NCBI GenBank assembly: GCA_009841255.1
Contig: VXMD01000072.1
Coordinates: 26,993-90,992 of the forward strand
Direction: 5' to 3'
DNA length: 64,000 nt
Origin: Candidatus Poribacteria bacterium
GTDB taxonomy: Bacteria > Poribacteria > WGA-4E > WGA-3G
Part shown: piece by piece, positions 25,665 through 34,385 of the stretch
Layout of the letters: the number at the start of each line of letters is the position of its first letter
Numbering within the stretch: the stretch's first letter is position 1
Position numbers and translations under genes: made by a program
Notes under the pieces: model-generated
The model's input: only the letters and a program-made list of their open reading frames with translations
Database searches by the model: none
What the model was told of the DNA's origin: nothing

Positions 25665-26399
25665 TTAATCGATAGCAAAGAGGAGGACTGTGACGTTATC
25701 GGTGCCACCATAGTAAAGTGCTGTGTTGACGAGATTTTCTGCCGCCTCTTCGATAGTGCGGGCAGTCGTGATAATCTCAGCAATCTCATTATCGTCGACG
25801 ATCATGTCATGCAAACCATCGGTACAGGCGAGGACGATGTCACCTGGACCCAGCGGATACGCGTCAGCACTGACAGTGACAGTCGGCATTAAACCGACAG
25901 CCTGTGTGACAATATTTCGTTTTTCATGAACACGGCTTTCTTCAGGCGTTATTTCACCCTTTTCGACCATCTTTTGAACGAAAGTATCGTCTGTTGTTAT
26001 CTGTGTGATTTTTCCATCGCGCAGGACGTAGAGCCGGCTATCCCCGACGTGGACATAAGTGAGGTAGCTAAAGGTAACAAAACCCGCGATAAGGGTTGTG
26101 CCCATGCCACGCGCTTTGCCACTGTTCTCCGCTTCCGTGTAGATACGTTGATTCGCTTCCTCCGCGAGTTCGGTCAAAACTGCGAGCCTTTTCATGGGCC
26201 CTAAATCACTCTGCGGAGATGCTTGGGTTTTCGCCCACTCCTGAATGATCTCAAGCGCAATGAGACTCGCAACATCGCCGCTTTCATGCCCACTCATACC
26301 ATCAGCGATGGCAAATAGCTGGAGTTGCGTATCAAAATAGTATCGGTCTTCGTTTCTTTCACGAAGTTTACCTGTATCTGTTTTTGCTGCAAACTGCAT
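25665..26399 (-). CDS. PP2C-type serine/threonine phosphatase
   Basis: The 244-residue protein shows the bacterial PP2C motifs in order: RERNEDRYY, IADGMSGHESGD (metal Asp/Gly), GMGTTLIAGF, VHVGDSRLYVLRDGKI, CTDGLHDMIVDDNE and GGTDNVTVLLF. It dephosphorylates Ser/Thr-phosphoproteins using Mn2+ or Mg2+ and usually opposes a Hanks-type kinase, none of which is in this window. It is cytoplasmic, of standard length, and stands alone. Confidence 0.94.
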   Translation of the reverse strand: MQFAAKTDTGKLRERNEDRYYFDTQLQLFAIADGMSGHESGDVASLIALEIIQEWAKTQASPQSDLGPMKRLAVLTELAEEANQRIYTEAENSGKARGMGTTLIAGFVTFSYLTYVHVGDSRLYVLRDGKITQITTDDTFVQKMVEKGEITPEESRVHEKRNIVTQAVGLMPTVTVSADAYPLGPGDIVLACTDGLHDMIVDDNEIAEIITTARTIEEAAENLVNTALYYGGTDNVTVLLFAID

Positions 26400-26633
26400 T
26401 TTTCTATCGCCCGGGCGTCTGTGGTTAAGAATACAAAAAGGCTTATGTGTGTTGATTCAAAAAGATGCCAGATTCGCTCAAAAAAACCACATATCTTCTT
26501 TGAAATGTCGACTGCTATAAAAAAAACGATGAAAGTGAAATTTCGGTTTCAAAATTCGCAGCGAAGTGTATAAAAAAGCATATTGGATTGATCATTTTGT
26601 CGAAATTTGCGTATTTGTTATTCATAAGGTAAC

Positions 26634-27782
26634 ATGGACATACAAAGGTTATCCGCAAGTCCACAGCACCATTTCTTCGGATATTATGGAATTAATCCGT
26701 GGGATGACACCACAACATATCATCTCGCGTTAGAGACAGATTTTCATACGCACCGACCTCTGCCCGAAGATAGAGCGACAGTCGGACTGATTCATCGTGA
26801 AACGCATGCGTTTATCCCGCACGCGAAGACTGCTGCTTTTAACCTCCAACAGGGAAGTATGCTGCACTGGATAAACGGTAAACACACTGCTGACCGTGCG
26901 GAATTCACGTTTAACGATTGAGAAAATGGTAATCTTGTATCACGTGCCTTGAATCCGAGAACGGGTGCGCTCCGAACAATTCAGGGGGCGATCGCGGCTA
27001 TATCCCCGACGGCTCCACTCGCGATTGGGCTCAACTACGGGCGGATGGCACACTGCCGGGCGGTCGTCGGTTACGCGACGCACACTAAATCGAGTGAAGT
27101 GATGGCACAACCGGAGGACGATGGTTTATATCGGCTCAACCTCGAAGATGGGAGTTCGAAACTTATCCTCTCTATCGTCGAAGTCATCCGAGCAAGCGGA
27201 GACAAACGAATGATAGGCAAACGGGCATGGTTCAATCACGTTCTGTTTAATACAGATGGAACACGACTTCTATTTTTCTGTCGGGTCCGTCGGGAAGCAG
27301 GTCACTACACCTCGCTTTGGACAGTAAACCCTGACGGCTCTGATTTGGAAATGCAGATCCCATTCGGTTATCGAGTGTCTCATTTCGACTGGCGGACCCC
27401 CACGCGAATTCTTGTTTCTTCAGATGTATCCGGTGAGATGGGATTCGTTGAATTTACAGATGGTGTCCGCGATTTCACGCCGATCGGGCGTGGTGTCTTG
27501 CCGAGCGATGGACACGCGTCATTCTCACCAGATCGCGAGTGGCTACTGTGTGATACGTACCCGCGCGGTCCAGAACGTTTGGCAGAACTTATGGTTTACA
27601 ATATCGCTGAAAACCGAAGAATTGTTTTAGGCGAATTCCATCACGAAGAGCAGTTTGTTGGAGATATCCGATGTGATCTACATCCACGCTGGGCACCTGA
27701 TGGAAAAACGATTACCTTCGACTCAGTTCATGAAGGCTCCCGACAGATATATCTCGTGGAGATACCACACGCACGCCTATAG
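26634..27782 (+). pseudogene. TolB-like beta-propeller protein gene interrupted by an in-frame TGA
   Basis: Two open stretches, 26634-26918 and 26922-27782, are in the same frame with a single TGA at 26919-26921 between them. Together they encode about 382 residues of a PD40/TolB-like propeller: FFGYYGINPWD, AFNLQQGSMLHWI, then AISPTAPLAIGLNYGR, GHASFSPDREWLL, CDLHPRWAPDGKTITFDS and GSRQIYLV. Sequence on both sides of the TGA is continuous with the family, so a substitution (for example CGA to TGA or TGG to TGA) is likely. The second part alone lacks a ribosome site. If functional it would be a cytoplasmic propeller with possible polysaccharide-lyase-like or binding role; no signal peptide is present. 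Confidence 0.75.
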
Positions 27783-27827
27783 AGGAAACCTGCGGGACAA
27801 TATTTAACCGCAAGGTATAATTAAAAA

Positions 27828-28880
27828 ATGTTGCGAGATGATTGTTCTCATGAAAAGATTGAGCGATTGCCAAGTATTATAAGATGTCCTTTTGCGAATG
27901 TTAAGGAGCGTCGCGAGGCTATCGTTTTAACAACAGATCCGGCATGGAAGGCTGTGAGTGGTATTGATGTTAACGTCCAACATCCGATCTATGTTGCGGG
28001 GAATACGCGGGCAGATATGGCTGCGCTCACTGAGACGTGTGAAGGGGAAGTGGTTTACGGTATTGGGGGCGGGTTAGCAATTGATACTGCCAAGTATGTT
28101 GCGGCTGCAAAAGCGTTGCCGCTCATTGCTGTCCCTACTCTTCTATCGACGGATGCTTTTCTTACGAATGCGACAGGCGTTAGAGAAAATGGATGTGTCC
28201 ATTATCTTCCGTCAAAAGCACCGGACACTGTTATTGTAGATATGGATGTCTTGTGCAATGCCCCTGCCGCGATGCGGGCGAGTGGGGCTGCGGATGTGCT
28301 TTCAATAGCGACAGCCCTCTGGGATTGGCAGGAAGCGGAAAAGATGGGTGCGAATCTATCAAACCAACAACTGACACCACAAGCGGTTGACATGGCGAGT
28401 ACCCTTCTCCAAACGCTGCTGGACAACGCTCGGGAGATCGGCCGCGGGACCCCAACCGGCTTGAAACTCCTACTTGATCTACTCTGTATGGAGGTCCAAC
28501 TCTGCTATCAATGCGGACATAGTCGTGTTGAAGAGGGAAGCGAACATTACTTTGTCTATGCCATTGAGAACCATTTGACATCCGCTGAGGGAAATAGCGA
28601 GACTACAAATGGCGCCCCGCTTTTACATGGTGAATTGGTGGGGCTTGGTATCCTCCTGATGGCTGTGTTGCAATCGCAACCCTGGACGCAGTACCGTCAC
28701 GCCTTGGAGTGTTTGCAGATTAATTACCGTCCGTCGGCTGTTACCCGTGAGGCAATTGCCGAAACGCTTATCAATCTATCGGACTACGTCGCGCAACACC
28801 AACTCCCATATACCGTCGCAACGACTTTACGGATTACCCCCGATATTGCTGAACGAACGATACAAACGGTATTAGATTAA
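27828..28880 (+). CDS. Glycerol-1-phosphate dehydrogenase-like (iron-ADH/DHQS superfamily)
   Basis: A 350-residue protein with the NAD-binding VYGIGGGLAIDTAKYVA, PLIAVPTLLSTDAFLTN, SGAADVLS (metal Asp), EEGSEHYFVYAIE (His) and LLHGELVGLGI (His). This layout matches EgsA/AraM sn-glycerol-1-phosphate dehydrogenases, which reduce dihydroxyacetone phosphate; a related polyol dehydrogenase is possible. The ATG immediately follows a CCGCAAGG/ATTAAAAA box. Downstream is an M19 dipeptidase 31 bases away. No other archaeal-type ether lipid gene is nearby. Confidence 0.75.
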   Translation: MLRDDCSHEKIERLPSIIRCPFANVKERREAIVLTTDPAWKAVSGIDVNVQHPIYVAGNTRADMAALTETCEGEVVYGIGGGLAIDTAKYVAAAKALPLIAVPTLLSTDAFLTNATGVRENGCVHYLPSKAPDTVIVDMDVLCNAPAAMRASGAADVLSIATALWDWQEAEKMGANLSNQQLTPQAVDMASTLLQTLLDNAREIGRGTPTGLKLLLDLLCMEVQLCYQCGHSRVEEGSEHYFVYAIENHLTSAEGNSETTNGAPLLHGELVGLGILLMAVLQSQPWTQYRHALECLQINYRPSAVTREAIAETLINLSDYVAQHQLPYTVATTLRITPDIAERTIQTVLD

Positions 28881-28911
28881 GTTTGAGGACATGGAGAAGT
28901 AAAACGAAAAA

Positions 28912-29964
28912 ATGACATTAAACACGCAAGTTTCTGACCTGCACGAGCAGGCACTCGTGATAGATTCGCATAACGATGCCATTGTGGCGCACATCCGTCG
29001 AGGCAATGTCAGTCTCGCTGACGAAAACACCCAAAACCCTACGGATCCGATTGGTACTATCGCTTACCTTCGCGGTCCCGTTCCGCCCGAGGAGGAGGCT
29101 ATCGGCATCCAACTCAACATACCGAAAATGCGGCAGGGCGGTATTGACGCGGCGTTTTTTGCTGTTGACGTGACACGCGCATGGAAAAATCACCTCGCGT
29201 ATGCGTTAGATGCATTTGGCTGGTTTGAGACAGAGGTGACAGCAAACACCAATGACATCTGTATTGCCCGAAATGCAAGCGACATCCGAGAAGCGAAAGC
29301 ATCTGGCAAGCTCGCCGCGGTTCTTGTTATCGAAAATAGTGAAGCCGTTGAAAGGAGTCTTAACATTCTCCGCTCACTGTATATGCTCGGTGTCCGTTCA
29401 ATCGGGTTGACCCATAACCTGAATACATGGGCATCAACGGGAAATGATGAAGAGGACTTGGGCGGCGGTTTGACACGATTCGGCATGGCATTGGTCAAAG
29501 AGATGAATCGCCTCGGGATGCTCGTGGACGTTTCCCATATTAGTGAGCGTGGCTTTTGGGACGTTCTGGAGATCTCGGAACACCCTGTCATCGCATCCCA
29601 TAGCAACTGCAAAACGTTGTGTCGACACCCGCGAAACTTGAGTAACGAGCAACTAAAAGCCTTAGCGGCTAATGGCGGGGTTGTCGGCATTACTTTTGTT
29701 CCGGGGTTTATCACCACCGACGGGTGGGCGAAAATGCCGCCCTTGGCACAGTTGCTCAACCACTTCGCCTACGCAATCGACATTGCTGGGATCGACCATG
29801 TCGGTATCGGCTCAGATTTTGACGGTGGTGGCGACCTGCTCAAGGATGCTGGTGAGTTCATCAAGATCGCTGAAGGTTTAAGTGAGCGTGGCTATACTGA
29901 CGAAGATATCCGAAAGGTGCTTGGGGGAAATCACCTACGTGTTTTTGAGGCGGCGTGCGGATAA
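28912..29964 (+). CDS. Membrane dipeptidase, peptidase family M19
   Basis: The 350-residue TIM-barrel metallopeptidase has VIDSHNDA (His/Asp zinc ligands), IGLTHNLNTWASTG, LVDVSHISERGFWDV, VIASHSNCKTLCRHPRNLSNEQL and HVGIGSDFDGG, all hallmarks of renal-dipeptidase-like enzymes. It hydrolyses dipeptides, often those with a D-residue. No signal peptide is evident, so it is probably cytoplasmic. Its last 30 bases overlap the 3' end of the convergent glycosyltransferase gene. The start lies after ACGAAAAA without a clear Shine-Dalgarno. Confidence 0.93.
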   Translation: MTLNTQVSDLHEQALVIDSHNDAIVAHIRRGNVSLADENTQNPTDPIGTIAYLRGPVPPEEEAIGIQLNIPKMRQGGIDAAFFAVDVTRAWKNHLAYALDAFGWFETEVTANTNDICIARNASDIREAKASGKLAAVLVIENSEAVERSLNILRSLYMLGVRSIGLTHNLNTWASTGNDEEDLGGGLTRFGMALVKEMNRLGMLVDVSHISERGFWDVLEISEHPVIASHSNCKTLCRHPRNLSNEQLKALAANGGVVGITFVPGFITTDGWAKMPPLAQLLNHFAYAIDIAGIDHVGIGSDFDGGGDLLKDAGEFIKIAEGLSERGYTDEDIRKVLGGNHLRVFEAACG

Positions 29965-30987
29965 GGCATCGGAGATAGATTGCCACACCTCATCTACAGT
30001 AATTTTTTTCATGCAGATATTATCTTTGCATTTATCTGTGAATTGCTTACAGGGGCTGCATGGGACATCGTGTCGGATGGTTCGGTGCAACCCACCGAGC
30101 GGTTGGAATCGGATGTGGTTGCCGGGACCGAACAGAGATACAGTGGGTGTTCCGACCGCTGCGGCGATGTGCATCGGACCGGTATCGTTTGTGAGAAAGA
30201 GATCGCATTTTTCAATACAAGCGGCTAACTCCCGGACCTGAAGACTTCCGGCAAACGGGATAGCACTCGCATCCATCAGATTTGCAACGGTATGTACGAG
30301 TTCCGACTCCTTTTGTCCACCGAAAATCAGGACCTCGGCATTGAAATGCTGGACCAGCCTATTTCCAATGGCGGCGAAGCGATCGGGCATCCATTCGCGC
30401 AACTTCCACCCTGCCCCCGGAAAGACCCCTATCTTTAAACCTGTCTGCGTAACACCTGCGGCGTCAAACCGTTGCGAGGCATCTGCGCGCTCGGATTCAG
30501 CAAGGAACAGTTCGAGCCTTTGATCCACTGCTGGAATGCCGACTGCATGCAACATGTCAAAGTAGTGTGCTGTGGCATGTTTGTTACCTTGCTCAGGGAC
30601 CCGAATGCTACAGAGCGCGCCTTTACCGATACGCTCGGTGGCACCGCTGAAATACATCAGTAGCGCAGTGCGAAATTTCCGCTGTAGATCGATAGCCAAC
30701 GTGAATTTGCGTTCACGCAGGACTTGAACAGTCCGCAGCATCTCACCTGTATCCTTATCTCTGGCGAGCCGATCAAACGTAATTATTTCATCAAGGTGTG
30801 GATTTTCTCGAAGGACCTCCGCTGACTGTTTTCCTACGAGCATGGCAATATACGCATCCGGGAAATGGGCACGGGTCGCCCGAATCGCCGGCGTTGTAAG
30901 GACGATGTCGCCAAGGGAACTGAGGCGAATGAGCAGAATTTTTTTTTCTAATGATTCGCAAGGCGTTAAATGAGGCAGGTTGTGCAC
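29935..30987 (-). CDS. Glycosyltransferase family 9 (heptosyltransferase-like)
   Basis: A 350-residue GT-B enzyme with KILLIRLSSLGDIVLTTPAI at the N-terminus, GVFPGAGWKLREW, FGGQKE and FLTNDTGPMHIAAAVGTPTVSLFGP, the typical ADP-heptose:LPS heptosyltransferase motifs. It would add a heptose or other sugar to lipopolysaccharide core on the inner face of the inner membrane. GTG 30987 is preceded by GGAAGGGACG. A Cys-rich tail (CSPCKQFTDKCKDNICM) is common in this family. Convergent overlap of 30 bases with the M19 gene. Confidence 0.9.
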   Translation of the reverse strand: MHNLPHLTPCESLEKKILLIRLSSLGDIVLTTPAIRATRAHFPDAYIAMLVGKQSAEVLRENPHLDEIITFDRLARDKDTGEMLRTVQVLRERKFTLAIDLQRKFRTALLMYFSGATERIGKGALCSIRVPEQGNKHATAHYFDMLHAVGIPAVDQRLELFLAESERADASQRFDAAGVTQTGLKIGVFPGAGWKLREWMPDRFAAIGNRLVQHFNAEVLIFGGQKESELVHTVANLMDASAIPFAGSLQVRELAACIEKCDLFLTNDTGPMHIAAAVGTPTVSLFGPGNHIRFQPLGGLHRTIRHDVPCSPCKQFTDKCKDNICMKKITVDEVWQSISDALSARRLKNT

Positions 30988-31000
30988 GAACGTCCCTTCC

Positions 31001-31036
31001 TTAAGAGTCGCCTGCGCCGTTGTTGCAGGCTACCGT
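31001..31036. repeat. REP-like palindromic repeat
   Basis: This carries the CTTAAGAG-CGCCTGCGCCGTTGTTGCAGGCTA-type segment seen three times in the 108-base array at 62226-62550 and related to the segment at 14060-14090. GCCTGC and GCAGGC form a small hairpin with loop GCCGTTGTT. It separates thiI from the glycosyltransferase gene. Confidence 0.6.
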
Positions 31037-31040
31037 CATT

Positions 31041-32219
31041 TTAAAATTCCTGAGGAGTTTTCAATTCGACCACCCGTTTTTCAAGATTATTTAACGCATC
31101 TTCAACCAAAGTGTCTATATCTAAACCCGATTCTGCCTCAGCTAAATCGGTAAGCGAGGCGCGGGTGGCAGGATGCTTGGGTACAAAGAGCGAACAACAA
31201 TCCTGATGTGGACGTGTAGATACGTTGAAAGTCCCGATTTGTTGTGCCTTTTCGATAATTTCAGCCTTATCTTCACCGATGAGTGGACGCAGAATTGGGA
31301 TATCGGCGATCGCTTCAATCGTTCTAAGGTTTGTCAGCGTTTGCGAAGCGACTTGTGCGAGGCTTTCACCGGTAACGAGTGCCTCTGCCTTCTCCAGAGT
31401 CGCAACGCGCTGTGCAATTCGGGTCATCATGCGCCGATACAGCAGGACTCGGAAGGGTGCAGGTGTTGCCGCGACGATCATCTGCTGGAGTTCAGCAAAC
31501 GGAACGAGGTAGATGGTACTGCGATAATTCGACACGGCTAAAATCTGCGCGAGTTCAATTACCTTCTCCAAAGAGGCTTTATCGGTATACGGATAACTGT
31601 AAAAGTGAATAAAAACGGCTTTCGCGCCACGCTTTATCATCTGCCATGCGGCGACAGGGGAATCAATCCCACCCGACAACATGACAAGCACCTTACCACT
31701 CACACCGACGGGCAATCCGCCAATTCCAGGAATCTTCTCAGTAGAGATATACGCCGCATTATGTGTTATTTTCACCCAACAAATTAAGTCGGGATTATGC
31801 ATATCGGCTCTCGTGTTTGTTTCCTTAATGAGATAGCCGCCAACCTCTGCACTTACCTGCGGAGAGGTTAACGGAAACGATTTATCCGTCCGCCGCGTCT
31901 CGACTTTAAGGGATTCGTAAGAGCCGTTTTGGATTTGCTGTAGAGCCGCCTCTTTAATGGCATCAATGTCTCTTTCCGTACGACAGGCGAATTCAAAATA
32001 AGCGATACCCATCACCTGCTGTAGGCGTTTTTTAACTTCTGTAATGTCGGCGTTTTGCCCAAGATGCACGAGAATTCTATCGTGAAGTCGCTCTACTTCT
32101 GCGTATCCTGTGCCACGTAGAGCGAGTTTGATGTTATTGACAAGCCGTTTCTCAAAAAACACTCTATTTTTGCCTTTGAGTCCAACTTCGGCATAATGAA
32201 CACTAACTAATTCTTCCAT
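31041..32219 (-). CDS. thiI: tRNA 4-thiouridine synthetase ThiI (short form)
   Basis: The 392-residue protein has an N-terminal ferredoxin-like domain, a THUMP domain (about 60-165) and a PP-loop ATPase domain with VMLSGGIDSPVAAWQ (about 180) and GESLAQVASQTLTNL. It adenylates U8 of tRNA and transfers sulfur; in some bacteria it also serves thiamin synthesis. The C-terminal rhodanese domain of E. coli ThiI is absent, the form usual in Firmicutes and others, which then need a separate sulfur carrier. ATG 32219 is chosen because the family begins MEELVSVHYAEVGLKGKNR; upstream in-frame sequence to 32282 lacks similarity. Confidence 0.94.
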   Translation of the reverse strand: MEELVSVHYAEVGLKGKNRVFFEKRLVNNIKLALRGTGYAEVERLHDRILVHLGQNADITEVKKRLQQVMGIAYFEFACRTERDIDAIKEAALQQIQNGSYESLKVETRRTDKSFPLTSPQVSAEVGGYLIKETNTRADMHNPDLICWVKITHNAAYISTEKIPGIGGLPVGVSGKVLVMLSGGIDSPVAAWQMIKRGAKAVFIHFYSYPYTDKASLEKVIELAQILAVSNYRSTIYLVPFAELQQMIVAATPAPFRVLLYRRMMTRIAQRVATLEKAEALVTGESLAQVASQTLTNLRTIEAIADIPILRPLIGEDKAEIIEKAQQIGTFNVSTRPHQDCCSLFVPKHPATRASLTDLAEAESGLDIDTLVEDALNNLEKRVVELKTPQEF

Positions 32220-32280
32220 ATTTTTAATTTCTGTCCTCCTGGGCTGCGCTCCGCTTACGCGCAGGTTCCTGGTCTGGTCC

Positions 32281-32375
32281 AAAGCGCGTAGCTCGTAATG
32301 AAATGGAGAGCGGATTTCGGAACGGGATGTTAGTGCACAGCCCTACGTCCCTTAACCGCAAGGCATAATTAAAAA
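32281..32375 (+). repeat. Composite repeat ending at the RNase HIII stop
   Basis: It includes the 33-base segment shared with 24083-24115 and a CCGCAAGG box (32356-32363) followed by CATAATTAAAAA. The TAA stop of the minus-strand RNase gene (32369-32371) is supplied by the box itself. Here the box is opposite in orientation to the gene it touches. Confidence 0.7.
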
Positions 32376-33103
32376 GCCCGAACGGCATCTGTCAAACTGA
32401 AGTGGAGTTTTGCGACCTGCCCCAGGGCCTCATTCCCATGCGATGCAACAAATTCTCTACCGGCGTCCACGACTTGATACGAACCTCTCGGCAAACGGAT
32501 CTCATATTTTTCGGACAGGGTGTCCATTGCGTTCAAAAAAGCATCGCGGGCGATGATAGAGGCGGCAGCAACGGCGATATCACGTTCCGCTTTTGGAATC
32601 TGTATGATTTTCATCCCTAAGGAGACGCCGCGGAAAATAACAGTTTGTAGTGGATCTGAAGTCCCATGCTGCGAAGGCTGTTTCTCCTTCATTCGTTGGT
32701 ATAGCTGCTGGGTGATGAGGTCGTCTTTAGAAAATCTATCAACGAGTACGTGCTGTGCGTCTACTCGGGTTGCTAAGGTATGCATGGCTTCTGCATGGAG
32801 CGATGCGAGCAGGTGATTTAGGTTTTGTCCGCGCCTACGGAAGTCGTTATAAAGGGAATTGTACTCGGTGGGCATTCTTTTGACGACAACGATGTGCCGT
32901 TCATAGTGATGGTGCATCGATTCAGCAAGGTTCCTGATACGACGATTGGACAGCGTTTTCCCATCAGCAATGCCCAAATCAGAAAAGCTTTCTCGACATT
33001 CTGCGTCCACATAGACGGCTGCGACGACGAGTGGACCGAAATAATCACCCTTTCCTGCTTCATCTGTGCCGATCCATGCGTCCCAATTGTGTATTTCCTT
33101 CAT
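32369..33103 (-). CDS. rnhC: Ribonuclease HIII catalytic-domain protein
   Basis: A 244-residue type 2 RNase H. The N-terminal WIGTDEAGKGDYFGPLVVAAV motif (catalytic Asp/Glu) is the RNase HIII form, distinct from the DEaGrGplaGP of RNase HII; DGKTLSNRRI, VLVDRFS and IPKAERDIAVAAASIIARD give the other active-site acids. It cleaves RNA in RNA/DNA hybrids. RNase HIII usually has an extra N-terminal substrate-binding domain of about 80 residues; this protein starts directly at the catalytic domain. No in-frame extension is seen upstream. Confidence 0.88.
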   Translation of the reverse strand: MKEIHNWDAWIGTDEAGKGDYFGPLVVAAVYVDAECRESFSDLGIADGKTLSNRRIRNLAESMHHHYERHIVVVKRMPTEYNSLYNDFRRRGQNLNHLLASLHAEAMHTLATRVDAQHVLVDRFSKDDLITQQLYQRMKEKQPSQHGTSDPLQTVIFRGVSLGMKIIQIPKAERDIAVAAASIIARDAFLNAMDTLSEKYEIRLPRGSYQVVDAGREFVASHGNEALGQVAKLHFSLTDAVRAF

Positions 33104-33195
33104 TTTTACGGGATATCGGTTTTCAGTTTTCGGTTATCGGTCAAGAAGATTTCGCGGCTGCCACAAACATCTCTTTACCGAGGGCTGATACTTGA

Positions 33196-33765
33196 TTAAT
33201 CTGAATTTCGCAGTGCGGCGAACTCGGTAACCTGTTTACCGACTGCTTTGACGCGTGCAGTCAATTCTGGATCGTGTAAATTACCGTCTGCATCAAACGC
33301 CTCAGATGAGTTTGGAATTGATACGTCGTTTGGGACAACCCATGCGTGCAGGGCAGTGCCTACCGTCCGCAGCATAGAAAGCGCGTTCACCGCCCCCATT
33401 CGCCCCCCAGATACACCGATAAGCCCAATTACCTTGTTCTCAAATTCATCGAATCCCATCAGATCGAGTGCGCTTTTAAGGACACCGCTGAAACTACCGT
33501 GGTATTCAGGCGATCCGAGAAGTATGCCGTGTGCGCGTTTCACCTTTTCCCGCAACTTGAAAACGCCAGACGGATAGTCGCTTTCGTTCGCGACAGAGCC
33601 TTGAAAAACGAGGTCGTATTCACCGAGTTCAAGCAACTCAACCTCGGCACCCGCCTCCTTCGCCGCGGAGAGTGCGATTCGGAGGGCAGCGTGCGTTGAG
33701 CTTCCCTGTCGCAAACTCCCACAGAGGGCGACGACATAGGTGGATTGATCGTCGGTAGGTTTCAT
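33196..33765 (-). CDS. NADPH-dependent FMN reductase family protein
   Basis: A 189-residue flavodoxin-like protein: ALCGSLRQGSSTHAAL (phosphate loop for FMN), LLGSPEYHGSFSGVLKSALDLM (the classic P.Y.G..PG-like motif) and LIGVSGGRMGAVNAL. It reduces FMN, quinones or azo compounds using NADPH. Cytoplasmic, standard length. It lies 92 bases upstream of the RNase HIII gene in the same direction, with a palindromic TTTTCAGTTTTCGG repeat-like spacer. Confidence 0.87.
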   Translation of the reverse strand: MKPTDDQSTYVVALCGSLRQGSSTHAALRIALSAAKEAGAEVELLELGEYDLVFQGSVANESDYPSGVFKLREKVKRAHGILLGSPEYHGSFSGVLKSALDLMGFDEFENKVIGLIGVSGGRMGAVNALSMLRTVGTALHAWVVPNDVSIPNSSEAFDADGNLHDPELTARVKAVGKQVTEFAALRNSD

Positions 33766-33905
33766 TTTAGCATCCCTTTCCGAGAAAGTAAAATCGGGTA
33801 ATCTTTGTCAATTCAGTATCGTTTACCTAAATCCATTGCGATTCAACTTAGCATACCAGAAAAATAAAGGTATGTCAATAGAAATTACGCGGATGTAGAT
33901 TTTCG

Positions 33906-33935
33906 TTGACATATTTGGATTCTTTCTTGTATCAT
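33906..33935 (+). promoter_or_regulatory. Sigma70-type promoter of LamG copy C
   Basis: TTGACA at 33906-33911, an 18-base spacer, and TATCAT at 33930-33935. The same boxes with the same spacing, and matching flanks (ATATTT after the -35, ATT and TTAAAACG after the -10), lie ahead of LamG copy D at 35355-35384, which supports both. Confidence 0.7.
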
Positions 33936-33967
33936 ATTTCTATAAGGTTAAAACGCGGGTCTCTTTT

Positions 33968-34370
33968 TACGGTAAACGTGGGCGTTTTGAAGGGTTCAAT
34001 TCCCTTCTACCGTATCCAGTAGCGTTGTGTAAGAACCAAACACGCCCCGACAAGAACCACGTCGGTGCTACTGGAGGGGTTCATATACGAGTGAGACGAA
34101 CCCTGACCTTGTGAGGACACTCGGAAGAAAAAAAGGCGTTAGCAAATCAACGGTATGAGGCCCGTGTGGGCTTCCCCGGGTGCTAACTTTGAGGGTTACT
34201 CCACGTAGCGCGAACCTTTGCTACGTGCAAATCGCCTGTTATCTTCTATGACGTGCCTAGACGACACTGGATACAGGCAGGTTGGACACGACGGTGTCTA
34301 CAAAGGGACTTAAGGACTCCCGTAAGAAACTACATTTACCTACGCAAACGCAGGTTTACGCGGTTTTTTA
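33968..34370 (+). ncRNA. Large structured leader RNA of unknown class
   Basis: About 400 bases between the promoter and the LamG copy C start are unusually rich in perfect pairings. In order: a tRNA-like minihelix (TACGGTA 33968-33974 with TACCGTA 34008-34014 enclosing a T-arm, GAAGGG-TTCAATT-CCCTTC at 33989-34007); a three-way junction closed by CCAGTAGC/GCTACTGG (34016-34023 with 34067-34074) holding two hairpins whose nine-base loops both start AAGAACCA; an H-type pseudoknot (GGGTTC/GAACCC at 34077-34082 and 34098-34103, with CGAGTG 34088-34093 pairing CACTCG 34118-34123); GTTAGCA/TGCTAAC (34138-34144 with 34181-34187); CACGTAGC/GCTACGTG (34202-34209 with 34220-34227) with GAACC in the loop; GCCTGT/ACAGGC (34234-34239 with 34273-34278); GACAC/GTGTC (34285-34298). 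It ends near a T6 run. It matches no class I know. Confidence 0.65.
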
Positions 34371-34385
34371 CTAACAGGTATACTC

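Noticed and set aside
17289..26921. TGA read as a sense codon in this genome
   Set aside because: Many intact genes here end in TGA (for example nadD, pyrR, ankyrin), so genome-wide recoding is unlikely; the in-frame TGA codons in two genes are better explained by mutation or error.
33968..34020. tRNA gene or tmRNA
   Set aside because: The T-arm and acceptor-like helix are clear, but only 14 bases stand where the D and anticodon arms should be, no proper CCA end fits, and no tag reading frame or tmRNA P2/D-loop signature follows, in normal or permuted order.
34016..34370. Group I or group II intron
   Set aside because: No group I P/Q/R/S core or group II domain V motif was found, and no intron-encoded protein is present.
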